A DNA stretch of 64,000 bases from Actinomadura sp. KC06 (GCF_004348735.1 NZ_SMKT01000013.1:1-64000), one strand, 5' to 3'; positions 1 to 8,048 are shown, counted from the first letter of the stretch. The notes: generated by a model not told the origin, from the sequence alone. A program made the numbers and translations.

Positions 1-203
1 AGTACAAGCGGTGGGAGATCGCCCGCGAGTACCGCGACGTGATCCCGGGCGCGAAGCTGGTGCAGGTCTCGGGCGCGGGACACGTCATCGACGCCGAGCA
101 GCCAGAGATTTACCGCTCCGCCGTCACCGCGTTCCTCACCGGGCGCCCGCTGCCCCTGACCCCGTACACCGGCCGGAACGCCCCGCCTCCCACCAGGCGC
201 TGA
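1..203 (+). CDS. alpha/beta hydrolase, C-terminal end only
   Basis: The reading frame is open from base 3 to the TGA at 201-203 and gives about 66 residues; the rest lies before the window. The segment GAKLVQVSGAGHVIDAEQPE carries the usual alpha/beta-hydrolase arrangement of a strand followed by G-x-G-H, where the His would be the catalytic base, and then the E-x-P-E/Y stretch leading into the last helix. The tail is basic and proline rich. The substrate cannot be told from this fragment. Confidence 0.7.
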   Translation, partial: YKRWEIAREYRDVIPGAKLVQVSGAGHVIDAEQPEIYRSAVTAFLTGRPLPLTPYTGRNAPPPTRR

Positions 204-217
204 CCCGGCGAGGTGAC

Positions 218-514
218 TCAGCCTTCCCGGCGGGGGCGTCGGGGCGGGGGCTGCGGCGGGACGACCTTCGCCGCGACCATGATCTTCTCCGGGACCTCGA
301 CGAGTTCACCGTTCCGCCGACGCACCGACAGTATCCCGCCGGACCAGGATTCGAGGACGCCGACGACGTCGCTGTACTCTCCCGTTGGCAGGCGACGGCG
401 CAGCGAGATCCGCCGGCCCACGTCGGCGTCGCTGATGGACACCACCAGGCGTGCGGCGAAGCGGCCGGACATGTGCGGACCCCCGTGTCGAATCGACGGC
501 GCCGTGGCGGCCAT
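218..514 (-). CDS. small SH3-like (Rv0428c-type acetyltransferase N-terminal) protein
   Basis: Roughly 98 aa if it starts at the ATG at 514, or 84 aa from the ATG at 472. The core LVVSISDADVGRRISLRRRL, then VGVLESWSGGILSVRRRNGELVEVP, has the look of the small beta-barrel that precedes the GNAT domain in Rv0428c-like acetyltransferases; such acetyltransferases are commonly encoded next to fdxA in actinomycetes. Here the protein ends with a Pro/Arg-rich tail and no GNAT domain follows, so it is either a free-standing barrel or what remains of a longer enzyme. It is divergent from fdxA. The family assignment is from memory of the sequence pattern and is moderate. Confidence 0.6.
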   Translation of the reverse strand: MAATAPSIRHGGPHMSGRFAARLVVSISDADVGRRISLRRRLPTGEYSDVVGVLESWSGGILSVRRRNGELVEVPEKIMVAAKVVPPQPPPRRPRREG

Positions 515-584
515 ACTATTCACAGCGAGCTTGCGGTGAGCCGTGACGTGCGGCGGGGCCGGAAATCCGAGAGGAGTCACTGAC

Positions 585-911
585 GTGACCTACGTCATTG
601 CGCAGCCCTGCGTGGACCTGCTCGACAAGGCATGCATCGAGGAGTGCCCGGTCGACTGCATCTACGAGGGCAAGCGCATGCTGTACATCCACCCGGACGA
701 GTGCGTCGACTGCGGTGCGTGCGAGCCGGTCTGCCCGGTAGAGGCGATCTACTACGAGGACGACACGCCTGATCAGTGGAAGGACTTCTACAAGGCCAAC
801 GTGGAGTTCTTCGACGACCTCGGCTCGCCCGGTGGCGCCTCCAAGGTCGGGAAGATCGACAAGGACCACCCGATCGTCGCCGCGCTTCCTCCGCAGAGCC
901 AGGAGGACTGA
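585..911 (+). CDS. fdxA: seven-iron ferredoxin FdxA
   Basis: A 108-aa electron carrier in the cytoplasm. The Cys pattern is that of 7Fe ferredoxins: Cys9, Cys17 and Cys50 would bind the 3Fe-4S cluster, Cys21, Cys40, Cys43 and Cys46 the 4Fe-4S cluster, with Cys25 free; the first half reads C-(7x)-C-(3x)-C-P and the second C-x2-C-x2-C-x3-C-P. The GTG at 585 is chosen because GAGAGGAG lies just upstream (568-575) and the product begins VTYVIAQPC, the usual family N-terminus. It is followed by dapC, a very common actinomycete pairing whose functional reason is not known. Confidence 0.95.
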   Translation: MTYVIAQPCVDLLDKACIEECPVDCIYEGKRMLYIHPDECVDCGACEPVCPVEAIYYEDDTPDQWKDFYKANVEFFDDLGSPGGASKVGKIDKDHPIVAALPPQSQED

Positions 912-1047
912 CAGCGGCGGAACGCCGGGACGCGCCCCGCGGGGCCGTCCCCTAGGGTCGTCTGCGTCGTTTTCGGGCCGTGGCCGCCACGCATGTGGGA
1001 CGGCCACGGCCCTCGGGTTTCCAGACAGGCCAGACAGGAGTGTGGAC

Positions 1048-2133
1048 GTGTTCACGTTGCCGGACTTTCCGTGGGACCGGCTGGCGCCGTACAAGGAGCG
1101 GGCGCTGGCGCACGCGGACGGCATCGTCGACCTGTCGGTAGGGACGCCCGTCGACCCGACGCCCGAGCCGATCCGGGCGGCCCTGGCGGGCGCGTCCGAC
1201 GCGCCCGGATACCCGCAGACGTACGGGACGCCCCAGCTCCGCGAGTCCGTCGCCGGGTGGCTGCGGCGCCGCGCCGGCGTGTCCGCCGCGAACCCGGACG
1301 CGGTGCTCCCCGTGATGGGCACCAAGGAACTGGTCGCCTGGCTGCCGACGCTGCTCGGCGCCGGGCCCGGCGACACGATCGTCTTCCCCGAGCTGGCCTA
1401 CCCGACCTACGACGTGGGCGCGCGGCTGGCCGGGGCCGAGCCCGTCGCGACGGACGGGCTGCTCTCCCTCGGCCCCGTCTCGCCCAAGATCGTGTGGGTG
1501 AACTCGCCGTCCAACCCGACCGGGAAGGTGCTGCCCGCCGAGCATCTCCGCAAGGTCGTCGCGTGGGCGCGCGGGCGCGGCGCGATCGTGATCAGCGACG
1601 AGTGCTACCTGGAGTTCGGCTGGGACGAGGAGCGGCCGCCGGTCTCGATCCTGCACCCGGACGTGTGCGAAGGATCACACGAGGGGCTCCTCGCGGTGAA
1701 CTCGCTGTCGAAGCGGTCCAACATGGCGGGCTACCGGGCCGGGTTCCTCACCGGCGATCTCGGGCTCGTCAAGCGGCTGCTGGAGGTCCGCAAGCACGCG
1801 GGCATGATCGTCCCGGCGCCGGTGCAGGCGGCGATGACGGTGGCGTACGGCGACGACGCGCACGTGGACGAGCAGCGGGCCCGGTACGCGCGGCGCCGCG
1901 CCGACCTGCGGGCCGCGTTCGAGAAGCACGGGTTCCGCGTCGACCACTCGGAGGCGTCCCTCTACCTGTGGGCCACGCGGGACGAGCCGTGCTGGGACAC
2001 CGTCGCGCACCTGTCATCTCTCGGCGTTCTCGTCGGGCCCGGCGAGTTCTACGGCCCGGCCGGCGCCCGGCACGTCAGGATCGCGTTCACCGCCACCGAC
2101 GAGCGCGTCGCCGCCGCTGTCGCCCGTCTCTGA
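1048..2133 (+). CDS. dapC: succinyldiaminopimelate transaminase (DapC)
   Basis: A 361-aa class I/II aminotransferase that makes N-succinyl-LL-diaminopimelate from N-succinyl-2-amino-6-ketopimelate with glutamate as donor, in lysine and peptidoglycan precursor synthesis. The PLP lysine is Lys222 in NSLSKRSNMAGYRAG; upstream are the NSPSNPTG loop and the SDECYLEF strand that hold the cofactor. The GTG at 1048 has CAGGAG (1035-1040) at 7 nt, whereas the in-frame GTG at 1042 is too close. The gene follows fdxA. dapD and dapE, the neighbouring steps, are 27-30 kb away. A hairpin with a T tract follows at once. Confidence 0.92.
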   Translation: MFTLPDFPWDRLAPYKERALAHADGIVDLSVGTPVDPTPEPIRAALAGASDAPGYPQTYGTPQLRESVAGWLRRRAGVSAANPDAVLPVMGTKELVAWLPTLLGAGPGDTIVFPELAYPTYDVGARLAGAEPVATDGLLSLGPVSPKIVWVNSPSNPTGKVLPAEHLRKVVAWARGRGAIVISDECYLEFGWDEERPPVSILHPDVCEGSHEGLLAVNSLSKRSNMAGYRAGFLTGDLGLVKRLLEVRKHAGMIVPAPVQAAMTVAYGDDAHVDEQRARYARRRADLRAAFEKHGFRVDHSEASLYLWATRDEPCWDTVAHLSSLGVLVGPGEFYGPAGARHVRIAFTATDERVAAAVARL

Positions 2134-2138
2134 GCCAC

Positions 2139-2165
2139 CCCGCCTCCGGCGGGCCGATTTTGTTT
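2139..2165 (+). terminator. Rho-independent terminator after dapC
   Basis: CCCGCC-TCC-GGCGGG at 2139-2153 forms a tight six-pair stem and is followed at 2158-2165 by TTTTGTTT, one of the few T tracts in this GC-rich window. It lies 6 nt after the dapC stop codon. Confidence 0.75.
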
Positions 2166-2297
2166 CGGTTACGCCGTTCTCGCATGCAACCAGTGGTTCC
2201 TTTGATACGTCTGAACGCGGTATGGGCATGAGAGGCCACAGTCGGTAGGATCCCGCAGGTCTGTGCCCGGCTTGTAGACGAAACGATGGAGGTGTCC

Positions 2298-2924
2298 GTG
2301 AGCGGAGCGGCGATAGTGATCCTGCTGGCGCTGATCCTGGTCGCCTTGATCGTGCTGATCGTCGTCCTGCTGCGGCGCCGGTCGGGGACGGCCGCACCGG
2401 GCCCCGCGCCCGCGCCCGCCGCGCCGCGCGACCCGTTCGCGGCCGAGGACCAGGTGGCCGGCGACCCGCGGACGCTGAAGGCCGGCGACATGGTCGAGTA
2501 CCTCGGCACCCGCTACTTCGTGCGCGGCTCGCTGCGGCTGAAGGAGGGCGGCTTCACCTGGAGCGAGCACCTCCTCGACGCCGACACCATCGAGGGCACC
2601 AAGGTGTGGATCTCCGTCGAGGAGGACCCCGACCTCGAGGTCGTCTGGTGGACGGAGTACGACATCGGCGACCTCACCCCCGGCGAGCGGACCATCGTCG
2701 TCGAGGACGTCGAGTACCGCCGCGAGGAGCACGGCACCGCCGACTACACCAGCGAGGGCACGACCGGCGTCGGCGTCCAGGGACGGGTCGAGTACGTCGA
2801 CTACGAGGGCCCGCGCGGCAAGTACCTGTCGTTCGAGCAGTACGGCGGCGGCCGATGGGAGGCCGGCCTCGGCGAGCGCGTCCCGACCGGGTCGATGACG
2901 ATCTACCCCGGCAGCGGTGGCTGA
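2298..2924 (+). CDS. DUF4178 membrane-anchored protein
   Basis: Product of 208 aa. A single strongly hydrophobic helix (about residues 3-27, rich in Ile/Leu/Val) is followed by RRR and a Pro/Ala linker, then a soluble DUF4178 domain with the typical YLGTRYFVRGSLRLKEGG and W-x-E-Y motifs, so the domain most likely faces the cytoplasm. GTG at 2298 is preferred over ATG at 2286 because GGAGG (2288-2292) sits 5 nt before it. DUF4178 proteins recur next to DUF350 and spermidine-synthase-like genes; the biochemical role is unknown. This is the first gene of a packed five-gene cluster. Confidence 0.85.
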   Translation: MSGAAIVILLALILVALIVLIVVLLRRRSGTAAPGPAPAPAAPRDPFAAEDQVAGDPRTLKAGDMVEYLGTRYFVRGSLRLKEGGFTWSEHLLDADTIEGTKVWISVEEDPDLEVVWWTEYDIGDLTPGERTIVVEDVEYRREEHGTADYTSEGTTGVGVQGRVEYVDYEGPRGKYLSFEQYGGGRWEAGLGERVPTGSMTIYPGSGG

Positions 2925-2926
2925 CC

Positions 2927-3592
2927 TTGCGGACCACCCTCGACACCCCCTACGCGGACGCGCGCGCCGACGCGCTGTCGTTCGCGCTCGGCCTGCCCCC
3001 GCTGGACGCGCTCGCGGTCCTGCCGGTCGAGCGGGCCGGGCTGACCGTCGAGCTGCGGCTGCTCGGCGCGTCCCACCAGGTCATCGCCGGGCCGCTCAGC
3101 GAGACGGTGGCGTGCCTGCCCGGCGCAGCCGAGCCGCTGCCCGGACGCGCGAGCACCGACGTGCCCGGCTGGACGTACGAGTTCGCCGCCACGACGGCCG
3201 CCCTCAGCGACGGGACGGCGTTCTGCCGCGCCGTCGAGGCGGTGTGCGCGCGGCTGGCGGACCGCGGCGACGCCCTGACCGGGGACTTCCCCGGCTCCAG
3301 GCACGCCGTCACCGCGCTCGCCTTGGAACGTACCGTCCGGGCGGGCAGCGCCCTTGAGCGAAGCGCCCTTGAGCGAAGCGCCCTTGGGCGGAGCGCCCGT
3401 GAGCGGAGCGCCCGTGAGCGCGGTGCCATGAAGCGCGGCCCGGCCGAGCGTGCCGCGGCGGCGGACAACTCCGACCTTGAGACCCCCGCATTGGAGGAGA
3501 CCGGGATCGGCTGGCGGACGTGGCACGCCTATCCGCAGACCCGGGAGATCGTGATGACGCGGAGCCGGCTGGTGAGACCAAGTGAACAGTAG
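2927..3592 (+). CDS. DUF2617 family protein with a coding minisatellite
   Basis: About 221 aa. The first 135 residues and the last 35 (TGIGWRTWHAYPQTREIVMT) fit DUF2617, a family of unknown function that travels with DUF4178. Between them lies a low-complexity stretch of repeated S-A-L-E-R pentamers encoded by a 15-bp tandem repeat (3347-3436). I chose the TTG at 2927, 2 nt after the DUF4178 stop; no ATG or GTG fits and the ribosome-binding site is weak, which suggests translational coupling. The repeat would form an Arg/Ser-rich linker and is absent from the family core, so it looks like a recent expansion. Confidence 0.8.
   Translation: MRTTLDTPYADARADALSFALGLPPLDALAVLPVERAGLTVELRLLGASHQVIAGPLSETVACLPGAAEPLPGRASTDVPGWTYEFAATTAALSDGTAFCRAVEAVCARLADRGDALTGDFPGSRHAVTALALERTVRAGSALERSALERSALGRSARERSARERGAMKRGPAERAAAADNSDLETPALEETGIGWRTWHAYPQTREIVMTRSRLVRPSEQ
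3347..3436 (+). repeat. 15-bp tandem repeat inside the DUF2617 gene
   Basis: Six consecutive 15-mers: two perfect copies of AGCGCCCTTGAGCGA (3347-3376), then variants ending in GGGCGG, GAGCGG and GAGCGC, and a last degenerate copy. The period is a multiple of three, so the reading frame stays open and copies encode S-A-L/R-E-R. Confidence 0.9.
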
Positions 3593-4019
3593 ACACCGGA
3601 TGATCGGCGGCGCGTGCGCCGTCCTCCTGACCGTCCTGGCGCTCGGGGGCTGCGGCAGCACCTCCAAGGAGTCCTGGATCGGCGACAAGTACAAGAAGAT
3701 GGGGGCCGGCACCTACCGGTCCCCGAAGGCTCCGCCGGCCGTGGCCGCGGAGATCAACAAAAAGTTCAGGTCGATCGACCGGGTGGACAATCTGGCGACG
3801 AGGGGCGCGGCGGGCGGGATCTTCCTGCGCTACCCGCAGCTGGTCGTCGGCGTCCTGCCGAACGGGACGGGAAGCCGGATCACGGTCGACAATCCCCGCA
3901 GCGGCTACAACCGCTACTACTCCCATGTCAGCGGCCGCTGGGCCAGTCCCGGGAGCAACGGCTGGACGAGCGCGGGCGCCGCGTCCTTCCGCGGCGGCGG
4001 GCCAGGGTCGGGCAAATAA
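3582..4019 (+). CDS. DUF4247 lipoprotein
   Basis: A 145-aa exported lipoprotein. The N-terminus MNSRHRMIGGACAVLLTVLA leads to the lipobox L-G-G-C (Cys24), after which the mature part contains the DUF4247 pattern with YRSPKAPPAVAAEI and RYPQLVVGVLP, and a Gly/Ser-rich end. The GTG start overlaps the DUF2617 stop by 11 nt, so the two are probably translated together. It sits between cytoplasmic and membrane proteins of the same cluster and would be the extracellular component. Function unknown. Confidence 0.85.
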   Translation: MNSRHRMIGGACAVLLTVLALGGCGSTSKESWIGDKYKKMGAGTYRSPKAPPAVAAEINKKFRSIDRVDNLATRGAAGGIFLRYPQLVVGVLPNGTGSRITVDNPRSGYNRYYSHVSGRWASPGSNGWTSAGAASFRGGGPGSGK

Positions 4020-4029
4020 GGAGCAACTG

Positions 4030-4485
4030 ATGGACGACCTGTTGGACGAGATCGGCGCCACGTTCGCCTACGGGGCGGTCGGCATCGCGCTGATGGCGAT
4101 CGGCTACCTGGTGGTGGAGGTGACGACGCCCGGCCGGCTCGGCAAGCAGATCTGGACCGAGGGAAACCGGGGCGCCGCGCTGCTGCTGTCGGCGAAGCTC
4201 CTCGGCATCGGCGCGATCGTCACCACCGCGATCATCACCAGCGACGACGACCTGAGCGACGGCCTGATCGACACGGCGGTCTTCGGCGGCATCGGCATCG
4301 TGCTGATGATCGTCGCTTTCCTCCTCCTCGACGTGACCACGCCGGGCAAGCTCGGCGCGACGCTCGTCGACGGCGGCGGCGCCACCGCCCCAGGCGGCGT
4401 CGCAGGCGGGATCCACCCGGCCGGGTGGGTGGTCGCCGCCGCCGACCTCGGCGTCGCCGCGATCGTGGCCGGGGCGGTCTCCTGA
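4030..4485 (+). CDS. DUF350 integral membrane protein
   Basis: Product of 151 aa with four predicted membrane helices arranged as two similar halves: the first half carries the signature VEVTTPGRLGKQ and the second LDVTTPGKLGAT, so the DUF350 unit is present twice. The ATG at 4030 has AAGGAG (4018-4023) at 6 nt. DUF350 proteins (E. coli YjfL is one) are repeatedly encoded with DUF4178 and spermidine-synthase-like genes. The partner set suggests work on a polyamine or lipid at the membrane, but no activity is established. Confidence 0.88.
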   Translation: MDDLLDEIGATFAYGAVGIALMAIGYLVVEVTTPGRLGKQIWTEGNRGAALLLSAKLLGIGAIVTTAIITSDDDLSDGLIDTAVFGGIGIVLMIVAFLLLDVTTPGKLGATLVDGGGATAPGGVAGGIHPAGWVVAAADLGVAAIVAGAVS

Positions 4486-6101
4486 CGGCCCGCGACCTGG
4501 ACGAGGCCGCCCCGGCCCCTTCCCCGGCGGAGCCGTCCGTCCTGGAGGGGCCGGGGCGGTTGCGCGTCCCGGCCAGGGCGGCGCGGACGCTGGTCCTCGC
4601 CGCCGTGTTCACCTGCGCGGCCTGCGGGCTGGTCTACGAACTGGCCCTGGTCGCGCTCGGCAGTTATCTGGTCGGCAACTCGGTCACGCAGGCGTCGATC
4701 GTGCTGTCGGTCATGGTCTTCGCCATGGGAATCGGCTCGCTGGCCGCCAAGCCGTTGCAGGGCCGTCCGGTGGTGGCGTTCGCCGTCGTGGAGGGCGCGC
4801 TCGCGCTGGTCGGCGGCGTGTCGGTGCTGGCGCTGTACGCGGCGTTCGCGTGGCTCAACCTGTACGTCCCGGCGCTCGTGGTCGTGGCGTTCGCCGTCGG
4901 CGCGCTGATCGGCGCGGAGATCCCGCTGCTGATGACGCTGCTGCAGCGGATCAGGAAGCAGGACGCGGGCAGCGCCGTCGCCGACCTGTTCGCCGCCGAC
5001 TACGTCGGGGCGCTGATCGGCGGGCTGGCGTTCCCCTTCCTGCTGCTCCCCGCGTTCGGCCACATCAAGGGCGCGCTGGTCGTCGGCGTCGTCAACGCGG
5101 TCGCCGGGATCGCCGTCGTGCTGTGGCTGTTCCGCCGCCAGATCGGGCGCGTCACGCGGGTCGGCCTGGGGCTCGGCATGGTCGCGGTCCTCGCCGCCCT
5201 CTGCGGGACGTACGCGCTGGCGGACGGCTTCGAGGTGTCCGCGCGGCAGGCTCTCTACACCGACCCGATCGCCCTGACGAAGCGCACCAAGTACCAGGAG
5301 ATCGTCATCACGAAGGACGCCTCGCTGGGGGGCGCGTCCGACGTGCGGCTGTTCCTGAACGGCGACCTGCAGTTCTCGTCCGTGGACGAGTACCGGTACC
5401 ACGAGTCGCTCGTCCACCCGCTGATGTCGGGCCCGCACGGCAGGGTGCTCGTCCTCGGCGGCGGGGACGGGCTGGCGCTGCGCGAGGTGCTCCGCTACAA
5501 GGACGTCCTGTCCGCGACGCTGGTCGAGTTGGACCCGGAGATGCTGCACCTGGCCCGGACGTACGGGCCGATCACGTCCCTCAACCGCCGCGCCTTCGAC
5601 GACCCGCGCGTCCGTGTCGTCGCTGCCGACGCGTTCTCATGGCTGCGCGGCCTGAAACAGCAGTTCGACGCCGTGGTCGTGGACATGCCCGACCCCGACG
5701 ACGTGTCCACCGCGAAGCTGTACTCCGTCGAGTTCTACGGCATGGTCAAGCGGGTGCTGGCGCCGGGCGGGCGGATGGTCGTCCAGTCCGGGTCGCCGTA
5801 CTTCGCGCCGAAGTCGTTCTGGAGCATCGAGAAGTCCATCGCGGCGGCGGGCCTGGCGACGACCCCGTACCACGTGGACGTGCCGAGCTTCGGCGACTGG
5901 GGCTACGTGCTGGCGTCGGCGGGGGAGAAGCCTGCGCCGCGACTCGCCCCCGGCGCTCCCGACCTCCGTTTCCTGGACGAGCCGCTCCTCCAGGCCGCGA
6001 CGGTGTTCCCGAAAGACCGCCGCGTCCGCGACGTCGAGGTCAACACGCTCGTCCACCCGCGGCTCGTCGAGTACGAGCGCGAGGAGTGGAAGAACGCCTG
6101 A
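4425..6101 (+). CDS. membrane-embedded polyamine aminopropyltransferase-like protein
   Basis: Up to 558 aa. About seven hydrophobic helices (roughly residues 55-275) are followed by a spermidine-synthase fold: the S-adenosyl site VLVLGGGDGLALREVLRY, the acidic strand ATLVELDPEM and the catalytic-region VVVDMPDPDD are all visible. The usual cytosolic spermidine synthase has only the second half. The start is uncertain: GTG 4425 overlaps DUF350 by 61 nt, CTG 4482 overlaps its stop, TTG 4560 is just before the first helix. As last gene of the DUF4178-DUF350 cluster it probably supplies the enzyme activity; whether it makes free spermidine or modifies a membrane partner is unknown. Confidence 0.85.
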   Translation: MGGRRRRPRRRRDRGRGGLLTARDLDEAAPAPSPAEPSVLEGPGRLRVPARAARTLVLAAVFTCAACGLVYELALVALGSYLVGNSVTQASIVLSVMVFAMGIGSLAAKPLQGRPVVAFAVVEGALALVGGVSVLALYAAFAWLNLYVPALVVVAFAVGALIGAEIPLLMTLLQRIRKQDAGSAVADLFAADYVGALIGGLAFPFLLLPAFGHIKGALVVGVVNAVAGIAVVLWLFRRQIGRVTRVGLGLGMVAVLAALCGTYALADGFEVSARQALYTDPIALTKRTKYQEIVITKDASLGGASDVRLFLNGDLQFSSVDEYRYHESLVHPLMSGPHGRVLVLGGGDGLALREVLRYKDVLSATLVELDPEMLHLARTYGPITSLNRRAFDDPRVRVVAADAFSWLRGLKQQFDAVVVDMPDPDDVSTAKLYSVEFYGMVKRVLAPGGRMVVQSGSPYFAPKSFWSIEKSIAAAGLATTPYHVDVPSFGDWGYVLASAGEKPAPRLAPGAPDLRFLDEPLLQAATVFPKDRRVRDVEVNTLVHPRLVEYEREEWKNA

Positions 6102-6122
6102 CCAGGGCGTTCCGGCGGGCGG

Positions 6123-6824
6123 TCAGTCGGGGACGGACTGCCGGATCGCCTTGTCGACGGCTCGCTGGAACGACGTCACCAGCGACTGGATCATCAGGGG
6201 CTTGAGCTTCCCGGCCATCTCGATCAGCCGCTCCCGCTCCTCCGGGGCGCGCCCGCCCTCCCGGTACGGCCGGACGACCGTGTCCTGAAAGGCCCGCTGC
6301 AGCTCGGCGGCCAGCGCGGTCGTGTGCCGGTCGACGGCCTCGTGCGAGGCGATCAGCGTCTCCAACGGCATCGGCAGCGCGGCCAGCTCGGCGCTGATCC
6401 CGAGCAGCGCGGGGCTCACGACGCGGACGACGTCGTCCGGCATCATCTCGATGACCCCGAGGGCCTCCAGCCGCTTGAGCAGGTCGTCGTCGAGGTGGCG
6501 TCCGGCCCGCTGGTCCAGCTCGTGCCGGTCGAGCTCTTCGGGACGCTCCGGCGCCCACGGCGACAGCAGCGCCCGCTGGAGCGCGAGGTCTTCAGCGGTC
6601 GCCTCCGGCGGGATCCTCTGCAGATGCTTCTCGATCGCCGCCAGCGTGAGCCCGAGCGACTGCAGTTCCCGGACGAGTTCCAGCCGCGCCAGATGATCGG
6701 CGCCGTACAGGCCCGTCCGGCCGCGGAGCTTCGGAGGTGGAAGCAGCCCGCGCCCGGCGTAGAACCGGACCGTGCGGACCGTGACCCCGGCGCGCGAGGC
6801 CAGTTCGTCGACGGTGAGCTCCAT
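6123..6824 (-). CDS. MerR family transcriptional regulator
   Basis: A 233-aa protein with a MerR winged helix at residues 1-70: TVDELASRAGVTVRTVRFYA (recognition helix) then RGLLPPPKLRGRTGLYGADH and the wing. The helix ELVRELQSLGLTLAAIEKHL would start the dimer coiled coil. The C-terminal 130 residues have no Cys cluster, so a metal sensor is unlikely; a fatty-acid or acyl-CoA ligand is guessed from the neighbour. It is divergent from the acyl-CoA dehydrogenase gene and the shared 77-bp gap holds an inverted repeat (6838-6860) which is the probable binding site. Confidence 0.88.
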   Translation of the reverse strand: MELTVDELASRAGVTVRTVRFYAGRGLLPPPKLRGRTGLYGADHLARLELVRELQSLGLTLAAIEKHLQRIPPEATAEDLALQRALLSPWAPERPEELDRHELDQRAGRHLDDDLLKRLEALGVIEMMPDDVVRVVSPALLGISAELAALPMPLETLIASHEAVDRHTTALAAELQRAFQDTVVRPYREGGRAPEERERLIEMAGKLKPLMIQSLVTSFQRAVDKAIRQSVPD

Positions 6825-6837
6825 CCCGCCTCCTTCG

Positions 6838-6860
6838 ATGTGACAGTGCCAGTGTTACAT
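6838..6860. promoter_or_regulatory. MerR operator in the divergent promoter
   Basis: The arms ATGTGACA and TGTTACAT enclose a centre GTGCCAG; including the inner ACxxTG pairs it is an almost perfect 23-bp palindrome. It lies between the MerR start (6824) and the acyl-CoA dehydrogenase start (6902), overlapping where a -35 box for the dehydrogenase would be. Confidence 0.65.
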
Positions 6861-6901
6861 TAATCCTGTATCAGGACGCACTTACCGAGGGAGACCGCCG
6901 G

Positions 6902-8044
6902 ATGGGACGCGACATCTACACCGAGGAGCACGAAGCCTTCCGCGACATGGTGCGCTCCTTCATCGCGAAGGAGGCGGCGCCGCACCACGAGCAGTGGGAG
7001 AAGGACGGCATCGTCTCGCGCGAGGTGTGGCTGGCGGCGGGACGCGCGGGCCTGCTCGGCATCGACATGCCCGAGGAGTACGGGGGCGGCGGCAACCCCG
7101 ACTACCGCTACTACGTGATCTTCAACGAGGAGCTGGCAAGGGCCGGGATCCACGGGCCGGCGTTCGCCGTCCACAACGACATCAACGGCGGCTACCTGCG
7201 TCAACTCTGCACGGACGAGCAGCAGGCGCGCTGGTTCCCCGGCTACTGCTCCGGCGAGATCATCACCGCCATCGCGATGACGGAGCCCGCCGCCGGCTCC
7301 GACCTGCAGGGCATCAAGACCACCGCGATCAAGGACGGCGACGACTACGTCCTGAACGGGTCGAAGACGTTCATCTCCAACGGCATCCTCGCCGATCTCG
7401 TCATCGTCGTCGCCAAGACCGACCCGTCCGCCGGGGCGAAGGGCGTCAGCCTGCTGGTCGTCGAGCGCGGCATGGACGGCTTCGAGCGGGGCCGCAACCT
7501 CGACAAGGTCGGCCTGCACGCCCAGGACACCGCCGAGCTGTTCTTCGACAACGTCCGCGTCCCCGCGGCGAACCTCCTCGGCGAGGAGGGCATGGGGTTC
7601 ATCTACCTGATGCAGAACCTCGCCCGCGAACGCCTGTCCATCGGCGCCACCGCGCAGGCCGCCGCCGAGGCCGCGTTCGAGCAGACCCTCGACTACTGCA
7701 AGACCCGCGAGGCGTTCGGCCGTCCCATCGGAAAGTTCCAGCACAACCGGTTCACGCTCGCCGAGATGAAGACGGAGCTGACCGTCACCCGCGCGTTCAC
7801 CGACCAGTGCATCGTCAAGGAAGGCGCGGGCGAGCTCTCCGCCGAAGAGGCCGCGATGCTCAAGTACTGGAACACCGAACTCCTCAAGACGGTCGTGGAC
7901 AGGTGCGTCCAACTCCACGGCGGCTACGGCTACATGACCGAGTACCCCATCGCGAAGGCGTACCAGGACGTCCGCATCCAGACCATCTTCGGCGGCACCA
8001 CCGAGATCATGAAGGAAATAATCGGCCGCTCCCTAGGCGTCTGA
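6902..8044 (+). CDS. acyl-CoA dehydrogenase
   Basis: A 380-aa FAD flavoenzyme that introduces the alpha,beta double bond into an acyl-CoA in fatty- or branched-acid breakdown. The signature regions are present: ITAIAMTEPAAGSDLQGIKT (FAD/substrate loop), RLSIGATAQAAAEAAFEQTL, REAFGRPIGKFQ, and the end CVQLHGGYGYMTEYPI... IFGGTTEIMKEIIGRSL. Length matches the family (about 380-390). The ATG at 6902 has GGGAGA upstream. It is transcribed away from a MerR gene with an operator between them. Chain-length specificity cannot be read from the sequence. Confidence 0.93.
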   Translation: MGRDIYTEEHEAFRDMVRSFIAKEAAPHHEQWEKDGIVSREVWLAAGRAGLLGIDMPEEYGGGGNPDYRYYVIFNEELARAGIHGPAFAVHNDINGGYLRQLCTDEQQARWFPGYCSGEIITAIAMTEPAAGSDLQGIKTTAIKDGDDYVLNGSKTFISNGILADLVIVVAKTDPSAGAKGVSLLVVERGMDGFERGRNLDKVGLHAQDTAELFFDNVRVPAANLLGEEGMGFIYLMQNLARERLSIGATAQAAAEAAFEQTLDYCKTREAFGRPIGKFQHNRFTLAEMKTELTVTRAFTDQCIVKEGAGELSAEEAAMLKYWNTELLKTVVDRCVQLHGGYGYMTEYPIAKAYQDVRIQTIFGGTTEIMKEIIGRSLGV

Positions 8045-8048
8045 CGAC

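Noticed and set aside
6860..7918. Minus-strand frame opposite the acyl-CoA dehydrogenase
   Set aside because: Shadow of a well-supported gene; no motif.
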